A stretch of 64,000 bases of DNA from Taudactylus pleione (Eukaryota > Chordata > Amphibia > Anura > Myobatrachidae). The notes under the pieces are model-generated. The model saw only the letters and a list, made by a program, of their open reading frames with translations. It did no database searches and had not been told where the DNA came from. The stretch lies in assembly GCA_031769625.1 (NCBI GenBank), contig JAUIMM010000124.1, positions 12,093,501 through 12,157,500 of the forward strand. The letters are read 5' to 3'. Shown here one piece after another: positions 12,040 through 23,080 of this stretch. A program made the translations under genes and the position numbers. The first letter of the stretch is position 1. Each line of letters begins with the position of its first letter.

Positions 12040-12480
12040 TATTCAAGTGTGCCTCTGCCCCCATCCCTCCAAACTGTGCCTTTTACACCCCAATATTCCC
12101 CAAGTATGCCTCAGATTCCCCTCCGTAAGTATGTCTTTCATGCCCATCCCTCCAGAAGTGTGCCTGTGCCACTCCCTCCCCAAGTGCCCATCTGAACTCA
12201 CTCCCCAAGTATTCCTCTGATCCCCTTCCCAAATATACCTCATGCCCATCCCACCCACAGTATGCCTGTGTCACTCCCTCCCCAAGTGTTCATCTGAACT
12301 CACTCCCCAAGTATTCCTCTGATTCTCCTTCCCAAATATGCCTCACGCCCAGCCCACCCAAAGTGTGCCTATGCAACCTCCTCCCCTAAAGTATGCCTCA
12401 GACTTTCACTCCTCATGTATGTCTGAAACCATCAATCCCCATGTGTGCTTCTGACTGCCCCCACCCCTCCCCCTCCACAA
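12040..12480. repeat. Minisatellite, about 26-30-bp units with a 102-103-bp higher-order period
   Basis: Units have the form CCCCAAGTATGCCTCTGATTCCC. A block of several units is duplicated with little change: TGCCCATCCC at 12141, TGCCCATCCC at 12243 and CGCCCAGCCC at 12346, giving offsets of 102 and 103 bp. The opposite strand is rich in TTGGGG-type G-runs. Confidence 0.8.
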
Positions 12481-13349
12481 CTGGGACATTGACTCCAATC
12501 CCCATGGCCAGGAGCTGCTGACCAGAAGTACTGTGGATAAGCGGAGACAAGGCCGCATTCAATGCAGCATACCTGAACCTGAAGATAGCAGATAAGCACA
12601 ATTTTTGATTTAATAAATCATTTGAACTTTTTCTCATGTTACCGTTGTCTATAACCCTGCGATCACCAAGGCTCTATGGACCTCTGCGTCCAACATGTTG
12701 TGCAGGGGGAGGATGATGGGAGGACCCTGCCTGTTTAATCTGTCTTGGGCCTCAAAATTTATGATGGCAGCCCTGTTCATGGGCATGCATAAATTAGCCA
12801 TTGCATTCTCCTGTGCAGCATGAGACATCTCTGCATGTCAGGGGAGCTGCAGTGTTTGCTGCTAATCAGACTTGACATACATGCTGCATGAGCACCTGCT
12901 GTGCATCAATGTTTACACTGTTGTACGGCTAGGAGAAGGTAGCAGTGGGTGTCCCTATGCTGAAGTATGCTTGGAAGGCAATAGCATATTTTAGCAACTG
13001 CGATTCGTATGCAGTTGCGTTTGCATTACAGTCGGTCTCTGAATCAGGCCCTCAGTCTATAGCAAATCATATCAGAACCTACCCAATAGGACAGAGCATT
13101 TCAGGAAACATAAGTGCTTACCTTGTACTTAGTATTATGTAAGCAAGGTCAGGGCTAAATGTGACAGTGTAGTCTCATGAGTGGTGAATGGAGGAAAGCA
13201 AGTAGACAATGAGTTAGTGGAAGGAGTAGGGAATCTTAACTCAGAATAATGTGTGGCTTATGCTAAAATGTTGCAGAAAAACAGTGCCATCAAATGTAAC
13301 CAAGACAAAAGTTCATGCATCCAACTTCAAGCGATGTTTCATTATAAAA

Positions 13350-13351
<2 letters not shown>

Positions 13352-13395
<44 letters not shown>
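13352..13395. repeat. (TA)n(TG)n microsatellite
   Basis: About 17 TA units pass into five TG units. Confidence 0.95.
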
Positions 13396-13602
13396 AAACC
13401 TTTAAACATGATTGCTATTTTATGCATATGTATGAGTTAGTCAAGCATGTTTTAGAAGTTGAAGACATCCATTCAATTTTGTATTTAAATTAATCTTTAG
13501 CTGATATTTCTAAAACAATTATGGTGAAAAACAAGAGACTTAACCTATTAAGAGAAGCGGATCATTTTAACAGATTTGGAATGTTGAAACAACGTTGCAT
13601 TA

Positions 13603-14832
13603 CAAGAGTTGTGCAATAAGTTTCTGGATGTGCAGTTCATAGGTAGAGACTATTTGACTGTCCTGGTTGTGAACTGTAATCTCTAACTAAAGTTTTTGTG
13701 ACATTTCACAGCAAAGAACCATATATAAGCAGCTCTGCACACCAAAGAAGTCAGCTTGTTCACTTCCTTCAAGAAACTTGTTAAAGAGGTCAAAAAAAGG
13801 CTACGGGAGAGCCATGATCTTCTACAACTACAGGAGAGTTTTGACAGACTACAAGCTGCTTTTGGGGAGGAAGAACCGTCCCGGACCACTGTTTGAGTGG
13901 TTTGCAGAATTTCGACATGGGAGTCCCTGGTATACAAGGAGCAGTGCGGCAGACTTGTGTCTGCCATCACCACGGCAACATTGCTGCCGTGCAGGCCATA
14001 GTTGAGGTGGACACCAGGGTGACCATAGCCTAGCTAAAGAAGGAGATAGGCATCTCATTGGGATCCATCCACATACTCCATGAACTGCTTGGCCTGAGCA
14101 AAGTTTCTGAATGCTGGGTGCCCCAACAGTTGACTCGAGAGCAGGAGGCGGCTCGGATGACTTGAAGCCGCAACATGCTGGTCAGGTTTGATTGTGGTCA
14201 AACAGTCTGGGAGATCAGTAGTGGTGATAAATTCAGGATATACAGAGACCAAACAGTTGGCCCAGTGAATCCGTTGTACAGAAGTTCCGACATGAGCGCA
14301 GCGTAGTCAAGCAAATGGTGACTGTTTTCTGTGGCCAAGATTGGCCATGTAGCTACTGTACTGTGCAGCAGTGCACTGTCACTGGTACGCCAATGAATGC
14401 CTGCTGCCAATGCTGGAAGCCATTCCCAGGTACTGTCCAAGAACTTGCGCTTGTGGTGCCCTTCTACATCACGACAATACAACTACCCACAAGTCCAAGA
14501 CAGTGGTGGATTTTTCTGGCCCATGGACGCATCGAGGAGCTTGGTCATCCACCATACAGTCCACACCTGGCCCCCTGTGATGACTTTGTTCACCCACAAA
14601 TCAAGCATAAGATTAGTCCGATTCATTTTGATTCACTAGAAGCTGCAGTGGAGACCTCCTTCCAGTATGTAGACGACATACCTGTTTCGGACTGGTCGCG
14701 CTGCTTCACCAAGTGGTTTGAACGCATGCAACTTTGCATAGCCTCCTCGGGTGAATACTTTGAAAAAATGTAATGTTCACTTTGTAAATATAATACTTTT
14801 TGTGCATCCGGAAACTTATTATACACCGCTCG
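13603..14832 (+). mobile_element. Mariner-family transposon (1.23 kb) with TA target duplication
   Basis: The terminal repeats are about 30 bp. The left end contains GTTGTGCAATAAGTTTC and then TGGATGTGC. The complement of the right end contains GGTGTATAATAAGTTTC and then CGGATGCAC. Both flanks are TA (13601-13602 and 14833-14834). The length is normal for mariner. The transposase inside is broken. Confidence 0.85.
13770..14773 (+). pseudogene. Mariner transposase, frameshifted
   Basis: The N-terminal helix-turn-helix region is recognisable: TTVFEWFAEF-like residues around 13890 in a mixture of frames, then the KEIGISLGSIH-like motif at about 14040-14065 and LTREQEAARM near 14130. The second catalytic Asp is in HHDNTTTH (about 14472-14495) and the third in HPPYSPHLAPCDD (about 14545-14585). 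Spacing across the frameshift is about 34 residues, consistent with the DD34D signature of mariner. The last 60 residues (WSRCFTKWFERMQ...GEYFEKM) are intact to the stop at 14771-14773. At least three frame changes and internal stops make it non-functional. The exact start is not recoverable. Confidence 0.85.
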
Positions 14833-14959
14833 TATTAACAGTATATTGCAGTGAGTAAGGATGGAGGGTTTTGTGAAAGACTATTTTTAAACTATATCGA
14901 TACAGGTTAAACTTACAGCTCACAAAAATAAAGGTTGCAAGTTTAATTTATATATATAA

Positions 14960-16230
14960 ATTTATATTACATTCTCTTTAGAATGTAAGCTCTCACGAGC
15001 AGGGACCTCTTCCCTCATGTGCTTCTCTTTACATTTTCTTCTACTCTTTACTCCCCATAAGGGCACCTGACCATCGCCATGGGTTACGGCGATTCATCAA
15101 AGCCCATGTCATGACTGTTCGTAATTTGTGTGCTCTGTATAAAGTGTGTGCATTATCATAATTTCCTAAAGTATATTTCAGGAATATTTCAGGAATGGCT
15201 GCTTGCCATTCAGCACGTCAAAATTGGATTGCCTTAGCTAATCAGAGCAAATGGCCATGTGACACCTAGCCTTTGAAGAAGAGCTTCAGGGATGTAATGT
15301 CTGCTCACACACTAGGTGGCCCTGCTCAAGGAGCAGTGCAGTCACACTGGCTGCTAGGAGGGTCATTTGTAACACCTCATGCTAGCAGTCTTCCTATCAT
15401 AAAATACCCTAAAGGCTCCAGGGAAGTATATTAGTGTCAGGTCTTGTGTAAATGCAAATTAGCACAACTACAAGAGCCTGGGAGAACAAAGGACTGTACT
15501 TTTGAGCCTGGGAAGGATGGGGGCTGCTGAGGGAGAGGGGGCGTGTGGAACTAGAATACTCAGCATTCCACACTGCTCCGTGTTCACTTCTAGGGATAGC
15601 TGAGAGCGAAGAAGTGCTCCCCATGTCGGTCTATGCTGGTCTCCCTCCACACAGATTCTCAGACTTCAGCGTAAGATACCTTAGGATTCTGACTTTTTAA
15701 CCTTTACTTATCTGTAATCAATCTGTGCATTTATTATTATTACTATATTTATATGTCTTGTTTATTTAACTATTTTTCTTGTAATTTAACCCTGGAGATC
15801 TTTCTCAATAAATACTAAAACTTTATCAGCGTTATCTCTGTGCTCTAATGAATTCACGCGCCTGCAGAGGCCCATGCTATAATTGCGTAATCACTGAGTT
15901 TAAATGAGATTTATGTGTCTGGCCAATGTAAGAGAGCTATTTTAATACTCTTCGTGGTGGCAGCTTAAGTAAAACCCATGTCACAACCACCCAGCTACGT
16001 CAGGTTGGCGTATCTGAGCGCAAGCTGGGCACGACCTAACACATGACTGCCAACTCCCAGCTGCTTATTATGAGTGCTTTAATCACTATTGCAGCAATGT
16101 ATATAAATCGTGTCCTTGTTCTGCACTGTAATGTACTGTAAGTTACTTGTTTCTTGTTCACTTATTAGTTCTATGTACTATGTAAGGTGCCTGGGAACAC
16201 TTGTGGCGCCAAATAAATAAAGGATAATAT
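14960..16230 (-). repeat. Interspersed retroposon-like repeat, split by a solo LTR
   Basis: The outer parts (14975-15111 and 15979-16230) match the complement of 44256-44557. Both run from GAATGTAAGCTC(T/C)CA(C/T)GAGCAGGG to CTTGTGGCGCC followed by ATAAATAAAGGATAATA. The 3' end near the AATAAAGGATAATA tail suggests a LINE or SINE 3' end. I cannot name the family. Strand follows the convention that the 44-kb copy reads plus. The middle 867 bp are the inserted LTR. Confidence 0.6.
15112..15978 (+). mobile_element. Solo LTR (867 bp) with 5-bp target duplication TGTCA
   Basis: It begins TGACTG and ends ACCCA (TG...CA), with TGTCA immediately on both sides (15107-15111 and 15979-15983). The neighbouring bases are also shared (CCCA before each duplication), so the boundary could move by a few bases. 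Inside are AATAAA at about 15808 and T-rich stretches as in an LTR R/U5 region. No primer-binding site, internal region or coding frame follows, so it is a recombined single LTR. Class (ERV or Gypsy) undetermined. Confidence 0.65.
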
Positions 16231-17113
16231 ATTCTATATATAAAAAAAAACCAGTCAATTTCTTTGTGTGTGCATAATCTTTGTAGAGAACACTCAAAAC
16301 AAATAAAAAACATGCTTTAGTCTTAAATTTTAAATACATTTTTACCAGTGTTGCATCAGACCTACTCAGATTTATTCTGCACTATAAAATTAGCAGTTTT
16401 ATACTTATTCCACTACAAGAAAAATATAAGTAGGTGTAAAAATCAGGCCATTTTCATGTTCCTTTTTAATAGGTTAGTCTTGGAAGCATTTAAACAATGA
16501 ATATATATTTCCATGGGCAGCAACTGTAATTGTAACACATTCAGGCTAAATGATTGTAAATAGAAAAAGCATACATTATGCATTGTAGAATCACAGCCAT
16601 ATGTAACTTTATTGCATTAAATAATACCAAATAAGCTCAAAGGGTATAGGGGAGTTCTTTATTCTTTACATATACAGTAATAAATATGTAATAAATAAAA
16701 ATACACTGAAATGTGGAATTTGTACACATCACCATCATTTGAGAAAAATATGTAGTGATCTTTAATCTGTTCATGTTTTGATTAAAAAAAAAAAGAAAAA
16801 GATGTGGTTTGAAGTCATTGATTATACTCAATCAGCACCGACTTGAAAAGTTAAAATTCTGCAGAAAATTTTTAATAAGCATATCTAGCATAAAATGTGT
16901 TCATACTGTCCTCTGCCTGAACTAGAATGCAAAACTGACATTAACTTTGCTTTAAGCTACCTAGTGAAAGCCCCAACATTTTCTGGGAAAACTTTCTCTC
17001 CTGGACTAAGGTGCTAGAGCATTACTGGCAGTATTTGTCCCACTGGACCACTGAGTCATAACTAAAACCAAGTCTATTAATTTACATTTCTTCATAATTT
17101 ATAATTATATAAT

Positions 17114-17144
<31 letters not shown>

Positions 17145-17377
17145 TTTCACTTTAGTATAGTGTAATCCCACAACAAATTCCATTTTCTGTGTCTGTTTTA
17201 TTAGTAGCAAGAAAGGAAGCAATAAAAAAAAATCTTAAGATACTAATTTAGCAGTTTTTTTTTAACCATTTTCTTAAATAAAAAATAAAAGTTGTAAATG
17301 TAATTGGATGATTGTCATGTAAAGTTAAAGTGCAGTCTCATATTGAACAGTGAGATTTGAAAGAGGTTTAAAATATA
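16231..17377. other. AT-rich intergenic, no gene seen
   Basis: No coding frame, RNA gene or paired terminal repeats found. It contains a short (TA)n run at about 17113-17136. Confidence 0.4.
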
Positions 17378-17385
17378 GTTTACAC

Positions 17386-17565
17386 CAGAGATTCCCAAAC
17401 GCGGTCCTCAAGGCACCCTAACAGTCCAGGTTTTAAAATATTCATGCTTGACCACATGATGTAATTAGTACCTTAGACAATTTGATTTATCCACCTGTGC
17501 TCAACCATGGCTCTCTAAAACCTGAACTGTTGGTGTGCCTTGAGGACTGCGCTTGGGAACCTCTG
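17386..17565. mobile_element. hAT MITE (180 bp) with perfect 8-bp target duplication
   Basis: The left end CAGAGATTCCCAAACGCGG then TCCTCAAGGCAC is complemented by the right end, whose complement reads CAGAGGTTCCCAAGCGCAG. The duplication GTTTACAC occupies 17378-17385 and 17566-17573. It is the same family as 9743-9881. No coding capacity. Confidence 0.95.
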
Positions 17566-18252
17566 GTTTACACACTACTGTGCAATGCCATTTGAGTTGC
17601 TTTATCCCCCGCAAAAAAAAAACCTCAAGTGATTTCAGAACTACGATAGGAGATTGAAATTGTTTATACTTGTATATGTTTTTATAATGCAAACTCAATC
17701 TTCCAGCAGTAATTTAATTAGCGTACCACACTGTCTGTATGCTATGAAGAGCTTACTGGCTTTGGCAACACTTACCATAGACAAACAGGTAAACATCACC
17801 CCAATATAAAAACATGCTGTATGGGTGAAAAAAAAAATCAGATATTTTTTTTTTTTATAAAATGCTGTATAAGTGTGTACTGGCATTTAATACAGTTTTC
17901 ACAAAATGGGAACATTGCCCCAAAATTGGAATAGATTAACCGCCATGTTAAACTACTTTCTGTAAAAAAAAAAAAAAAAAACACAACATTCTAGAAGAAT
18001 AAATCTGTTATTGGACAAATCCAAGTAACCTACCATCTATTTGGCAAATAAGGTGGTCCCTCGCTGGACAACTCAACTGTTTCCCTACAGCTGGGAGCAA
18101 CCAAAAGCTTTGAGAAGTCAGTTCATGTATAACCATCAGTAAATGAAAATGCTATGCTATTTTTTTAAGAAATTACAGAAATTGCTGCCAATTATATTTA
18201 ATAAATTTGTGTAGACAAAATATTATATGAGCGACCCTGCTTATGGTAAAAA

Positions 18253-18257
<5 letters not shown>

Positions 18258-18296
<39 letters not shown>

Positions 18297-18304
18297 CACA
18301 CACA
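18258..18304. repeat. (TA)n(CA)n microsatellite
   Basis: About 17 TA units continue into an interrupted CA run. Confidence 0.95.
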
Positions 18305-18718
18305 GCTTGATTTCACATAGCAGTTTGAAGCTTTAAAAGATGCTTTGTGCTACAGCAGTGTATGACATGAGACATAGTAAAAATAGAACAGCATTTTGTA
18401 TATTATTTGTAACCCTGTGTTTTTCATAGGTGATTTTATTTTATGACTCAACTACTCTACATCTGAGAATAGCCTGAGATGATGCAGGTGCTTTATATAC
18501 AAGTAGACAACAGCTGTATATGTATGTACCAAATTAAGCAAGATTTGGACCAGTGGATTTCAATAAGCATATATGGATACTTCAGGACATGCTAATGCGG
18601 TCTTTTTATTCTGGGGTGGTAGTGGGCGGATGTAGCGGTCTGTAAAATAAAATATGTAAATGTGTTACTAAGCAAAGCCACTATTTACTATCATATAATG
18701 CCTTTCTAAAGCCCTTTA

Positions 18719-18880
18719 AGAAAAGGAGACAGAAGAACGAACAGAGATGCGAGAGAAAAAGAAGAGAGTGAAAGGAGAGAAAGAAAAAAAAAAGAGAAAA
18801 GACTTAAGAAAAAAGAATGAGAAAGAAGAGTGAACGGGAAGAGAGAACAATCAAAGGGAGACGCAGAGAACATTTTGATG
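18719..18880. repeat. GA-rich low-complexity tract
   Basis: About 160 bp are nearly pure purine on the plus strand (GAGAAAGAA-type). Open frames on the complementary strand here are compositional artefacts. Confidence 0.85.
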
Positions 18881-20313
18881 TTGCAGTGCATTAGGTAAGT
18901 GGATCATTTACTTTTGTGCATCAATCCCCCCCTCTGAGTAAATATATCATTAATACAGACAAAGTACCTCATGACTGTTTGAAAACCACAAGGACACAGC
19001 AATTACATTTATTGCTTCAGTTAATTATCGCTTACTCAATAGTATTTAGGTTCACGCCAGAATTTGAAGCAAAATAATAAATAAAAGATAAAAAAATAAA
19101 TAAAATAAAAAACTTTCAGGTAACTGTTTTCTTTAAACATAGTTAACATTCATTATTTAAATAATGAACATAAGAACCAATATATCTTCCAGTGGACATC
19201 TCTTCCAGTGTGCTACAGTAATAGTCAGAACTGTGGTTTCGCATTGTCATTTAATATTCTACAAATCTGGACCATTAGTGGTACACAAATACCACAAAAC
19301 TTTTGCAAAGTGTAATTTTGTCAATATATTTGCCATAAGCTCTATATCACAAGGCTATATGAGGGCAATATTTGGAAATATTAAGAAACTATGAAGCATT
19401 TAAAAAAACTAGTTATGTATGGGTTCAAAAATGTCTAGCACATCAGAACCGCTGGACACACAAAGTGACCATGCCCAATTCCTGTGCACACATTTTTCTT
19501 GATTCCTCCAACCAGAAAAGTTGGGAGTTCTGATTGTGAAATATTTTTATTAGGAAAAATATGTCAGCCAAGTGCAAGCCATTGTCACCAGATGTAAGAG
19601 GTTCCAGGATAGTATCAATCATTAATTTTGGTGCATATAGTATGAAGAAAAATGAAAAAGTTTCCGTTAACCTTTTACATTGATTTATGAATATTTTTAT
19701 CATAATACTGATCAGGTTTAGTTTTATGGTAAAGGGAGGTTTTCTGTAAACTTCAGGCTTTAAAGATTCCAGTTAGTGAAGAACTATACAAGTATAAAAT
19801 CAATTAGGTATTAATATTAAATATGATTTAAAATAGGAAGGCTGGTATGCAGTGAATAATTGTGCAATGAATTAGGGCAAAGCAGAATGATTTCAGTGTC
19901 AGATATCATCATTCAACAACACAGTAGACTCAAACTGATTTGAAAAAGAACTACAGTGAATGCATGTTATTTTCAAGAATACATAAAAACTCAGTGTTTA
20001 CTTGCAGAGAGCTTATTATTTGAAGAACAAAGGAAAGTGTGGCATTAGTAATGCAGATTCTGAAAAGGCAAGTGGCAAGACTGTGCCGGGTGTAGCAAAG
20101 AATATTTTGTTCCCATCTCTACTGGCAAGACATAAGGCCAGATTGAACGAAAGCTAATTTAAAAAGTAGTGTGCAGAATGTCAGCCGACAAACAATATAT
20201 TAAAACAAGTAACGTTGGGTTATCTGTGGTCACGCTCTTCATGGTTAGTCCAGTAACTCAAGACTTTACATTCTTGATTTCTTTCTAGATCTTATTTTAA
20301 TGAAACATACAAT

Positions 20314-20343
20314 GTTAATAAACAGACAAAGTCCAGAGTTAGT
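20314..20343 (-). promoter_or_regulatory. Candidate QKI response element in the distal qki 3' region
   Basis: On the minus strand ACTAAC is followed after 20 bases by TAAC. This fits the published bipartite QKI consensus (ACUAAY-N1-20-UAAY) at its longest allowed spacing. A second ACTAAC lies at 20244-20249, with a TAAC 21 bases further on. The AATAAA at 20361-20366 is just upstream, so whether this element is inside the mature transcript depends on which poly(A) site is used. Confidence 0.4.
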
Positions 20344-23063
20344 ATCTTGGTATTATAACATTTATTAAAATAATGCTATGGGGTTAATAGAAACAGCAAA
20401 GAACCAAAGAATTAAAATGCAAGCCATGTAAAAACCCAACTAAAACCCATTATGTCTAATGTCATCCAGCCGCTAACTAGAAGCCAAGAAAGACAACACT
20501 CCCGATATAATAAAATACTGCAAAACAATTGGCAATTTAGTTATCAAAATTGTGGGTTTTGCATTTTTGTATCCTTTTTCTCAATCGGAAAAAATTCCTT
20601 TGAATGTTATATAACATACATATAAAACAAGATAGAAAAATACATTATAAACTTGTAACAATGGCTGTAAATACATTATTTTACAGGTTCTTTTAGGCAA
20701 TAGGTTGGTTATGATACATACATAGCATGAAACTACTAAGGTTATAAAGAATAGACAAATACATTTTATCTGTACGGTTACATATCAGCGACACTCCCAT
20801 CTAACCATTCTAACAAAAAATATATAATACTGTCAAAGGAAAAAAGAAAGATCAAAAAGTTACCTAGTTATAAAGAATAAAAACATACAAATCATAATAC
20901 TGAGATCAAAGGCATTCGCAGATTTCAAAAGTCATGCTTTTTTTTTTTTTTAAGTTGACCCATTTGTTTGTAAGTTTGTTCATAGCAATCATGTCTTACA
21001 CATGTCTATTCAATAGACTTGCACATTATCCACCACTCTCAAAAATTAAAAAGTCCTCTAAAACATCTAAAAATGTCCAGGTTTATCGCAGCTGAGATGA
21101 AACTGGATCAAATACTGATTTTTAAACTGGTTGATCTCTCTAAATGCGCAAGAGTTGCAAAATTGTTCAAACCATTCCCTGCAAAGGGAAGAAAATTCTA
21201 GCAAAAATTAAAATACAAATTAATACATATTGACTAGGAAGACAAAGCTGGTGGCATGGTAAATAAAATCTGGCTGACTAGGAAAGGATGAATGTCTGTT
21301 GCATAGTAAATAAATTGATTTATTCCAGTGAGTTGGGATGGCAGATGAGGTCACCACAAAGGTGCTTGTAATCTAAGCTCTCTAGGCTTTACTGCTGACA
21401 TTTAATAGGGATTCCTTAAGAAACTGCACAGAGGAAAAGACTGGGAAAATATGTATCAGGTCTTTGCCATATTTATATAAAAAAAAATTCCACAAGAAAA
21501 CAAAAACACTATGCGGAAATGGTGAGATTTACAAAACTGCTCCATAGAGGTGTCAAAGGTACAGTATTATACACGTATGTGTGTATATACAGATATTTTT
21601 AAAAAAATATATACACACAATATATATTTTATCTTGACAAAGACTGAATATTTTCTCAGGCTTGAGTACATATCATACTGGGCGACAAACTTTTGTACTT
21701 TGACTGAATTTTGGAATTTCTCTGACAGTCAACTGGATGTGGCCTTTTGAAACTTGCTTGGCAACAGGTTGCAAGCCCTGCTGTCCCTGACACAATTACT
21801 AAAAGGAACAAACGTATACAAAAACACAGGACTAAATGACCATGGAGAAAAATAAGGCACTTTCTTTTCCTTAGACTTACACCAATATTAAAACTAAAAG
21901 GAGGACAAAGGGGGAAGGGTAAAAAGAGAAAAGGCTCTTTTTGGTCTTATTCCTTGACTACCACCAAAACAAAATCATTCTATGTAATAAAGGGTTTTTT
22001 TTCTTTTTTTCTTTTTTTTTTTATAACACTTGAAAGTATAAAATGCTACATTTCCAAAAATATATTTTTTTTCTGCACCAGCACCCTTGTATAGTAAAAG
22101 TGTCTACTTTTTTTGTTCATGTTTTCAATGCACAAGACTTGTATCTACAATTTCATTACAATTATACAGCAAATAGGCAAGCATGGCTTTTACATCCTTA
22201 ATGTTTTTTTTTCTATACAGGGAGGTCTAAAAACATATATTTGAACAGTTTGCCCAGTAATGTGATACATAATGCATGTACCTTGTTCAATTATTCTATT
22301 ACATGAGGCTTTAAGTGTAATTATTCTTTAATTGAATCACTTGTGTAAAATTTCAATGTTGCAGTTTCATTTTAAATTGTAGGTTAAAAATGTACAACTC
22401 AGATTTTTATGGCACCCTTATTAATGTAACAAATTTGGCAGGCAATATCACAAAGAAATATAGATTGTAATGTTGACCCTGTAAGGGCATTGTAGTGACT
22501 AAATAGTATTTGAAACATTTGTTCTTTTTTCCTAAAATATGTAAAAATCACTTCACCAGTGAAATCCCTGACCAATCAGGTTCATGCATGATGCATCATC
22601 ACAACACAGTACATTCAGCTTTTACTGCACTATACGAGAGAAAAAACAAACAAATCATAGTTCCCTAGAAGTTTCTCACAGTAACTGCCTCTGTCATCGG
22701 TAGTTGAGGATCAGCTGTCTCGCCAGTACTGTAGGTGAAGCCTTTATACCGTTCGTTTGGTTAGGACACTAGAATATGATCAGTGCGGAGGGCTGAGTTG
22801 GACCTTATTGCTTTACTACTATTCAGTGCAGGTACTAGATTTTCACCCAATCAGGGGGAAGAAAAACAAATACAAATAATGTTGAGTTGGAAGAATACTA
22901 TTTTTCTGTGTGTCTTTTGTTAGATGGTAAGACGAACGGACAAGTGCCTCAGCTCGCTGCACTGAAGACAGGCAAGCAGAGGCGATTACCAGTTAACTGA
23001 TCAGCAGGCAGGCATGGTCAGGTCATCATTGGGTGAAGAATTCAGAGGTCAGAAGGTCATAGG
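20340..23063 (-). other. qki: qki QKI-5-type 3' UTR (approximate extent)
   Basis: This sequence continues directly from the QKI-5-type stop codon. It contains no further coding exon or recognisable transposon, in contrast to the repeat-dense introns, which fits a selected 3' UTR. Long T- and A-tracts, e.g. at 22000-22020 and 20940, are present. The distal limit is inferred from the AATAAA at 20361-20366. Confidence 0.5.
20361..20366 (-). promoter_or_regulatory. Candidate poly(A) signal AATAAA for qki long 3' UTR
   Basis: The minus strand reads TTTTAATAAATGTTATAATACC. It lies about 2.7 kb after the QKI-5 stop codon. Other AATAAA hexamers occur on the minus strand (for example near 21318), so this is one of several candidates. 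Confidence 0.35.
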
Positions 23064-23080
23064 TTAGTTGCCGGTGGCGG
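23064..23080 (-). CDS. qki: qki QKI-5 terminal coding exon (…AATGN stop)
   Basis: The minus strand has a long polypyrimidine tract (complement of 23090-23160), then TTCTAAC and an ACCCAG acceptor. The exon starts CC GCC ACC GGC AAC TAA. The first two bases complete the alanine codon begun at the end of the 26171-26245 exon, giving A-A-T-G-N-stop, the known end of QKI-5. The stop codon sits inside an ACTAAC hexamer (minus strand, 23068-23063), which is the QKI core binding motif. Only 17 coding bases lie here; the rest of the exon is 3' UTR. The call depends on the splice-phase match with the upstream exon and on agreement with the conserved QKI-5 C terminus; both hold. Confidence 0.9.

Larger units (their letters stand above)
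11296..13056. mobile_element. Composite 1.76-kb DNA element with ATTCAGAGAC ends (Harbinger-like guess)
   Basis: The left end reads CTCAGATTCAGAGACGTATGCAATGGCGAC. The complement of the right end reads GGGCCTGATTCAGAGACCGAC and then TGTAATGCAAACGCAAC. No transposase is visible between them. The interior holds an inverted repeat (11583-11740) and a minisatellite (12040-12480). The PIF/Harbinger suggestion rests only on the general look of the ends; a 3-bp duplication could not be fixed. Confidence 0.5.
17574..20300. other. AT-rich DNA downstream of qki, no gene seen
   Basis: Long A/T runs (for example 17965-17981) and no supported exon. The strand composition and spacing give no sign of another gene's 3' end facing qki. 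Confidence 0.4.

Noticed and set aside
14198..14482. Minus-strand frames over the mariner
   Set aside because: Shadows of the plus-strand transposase.
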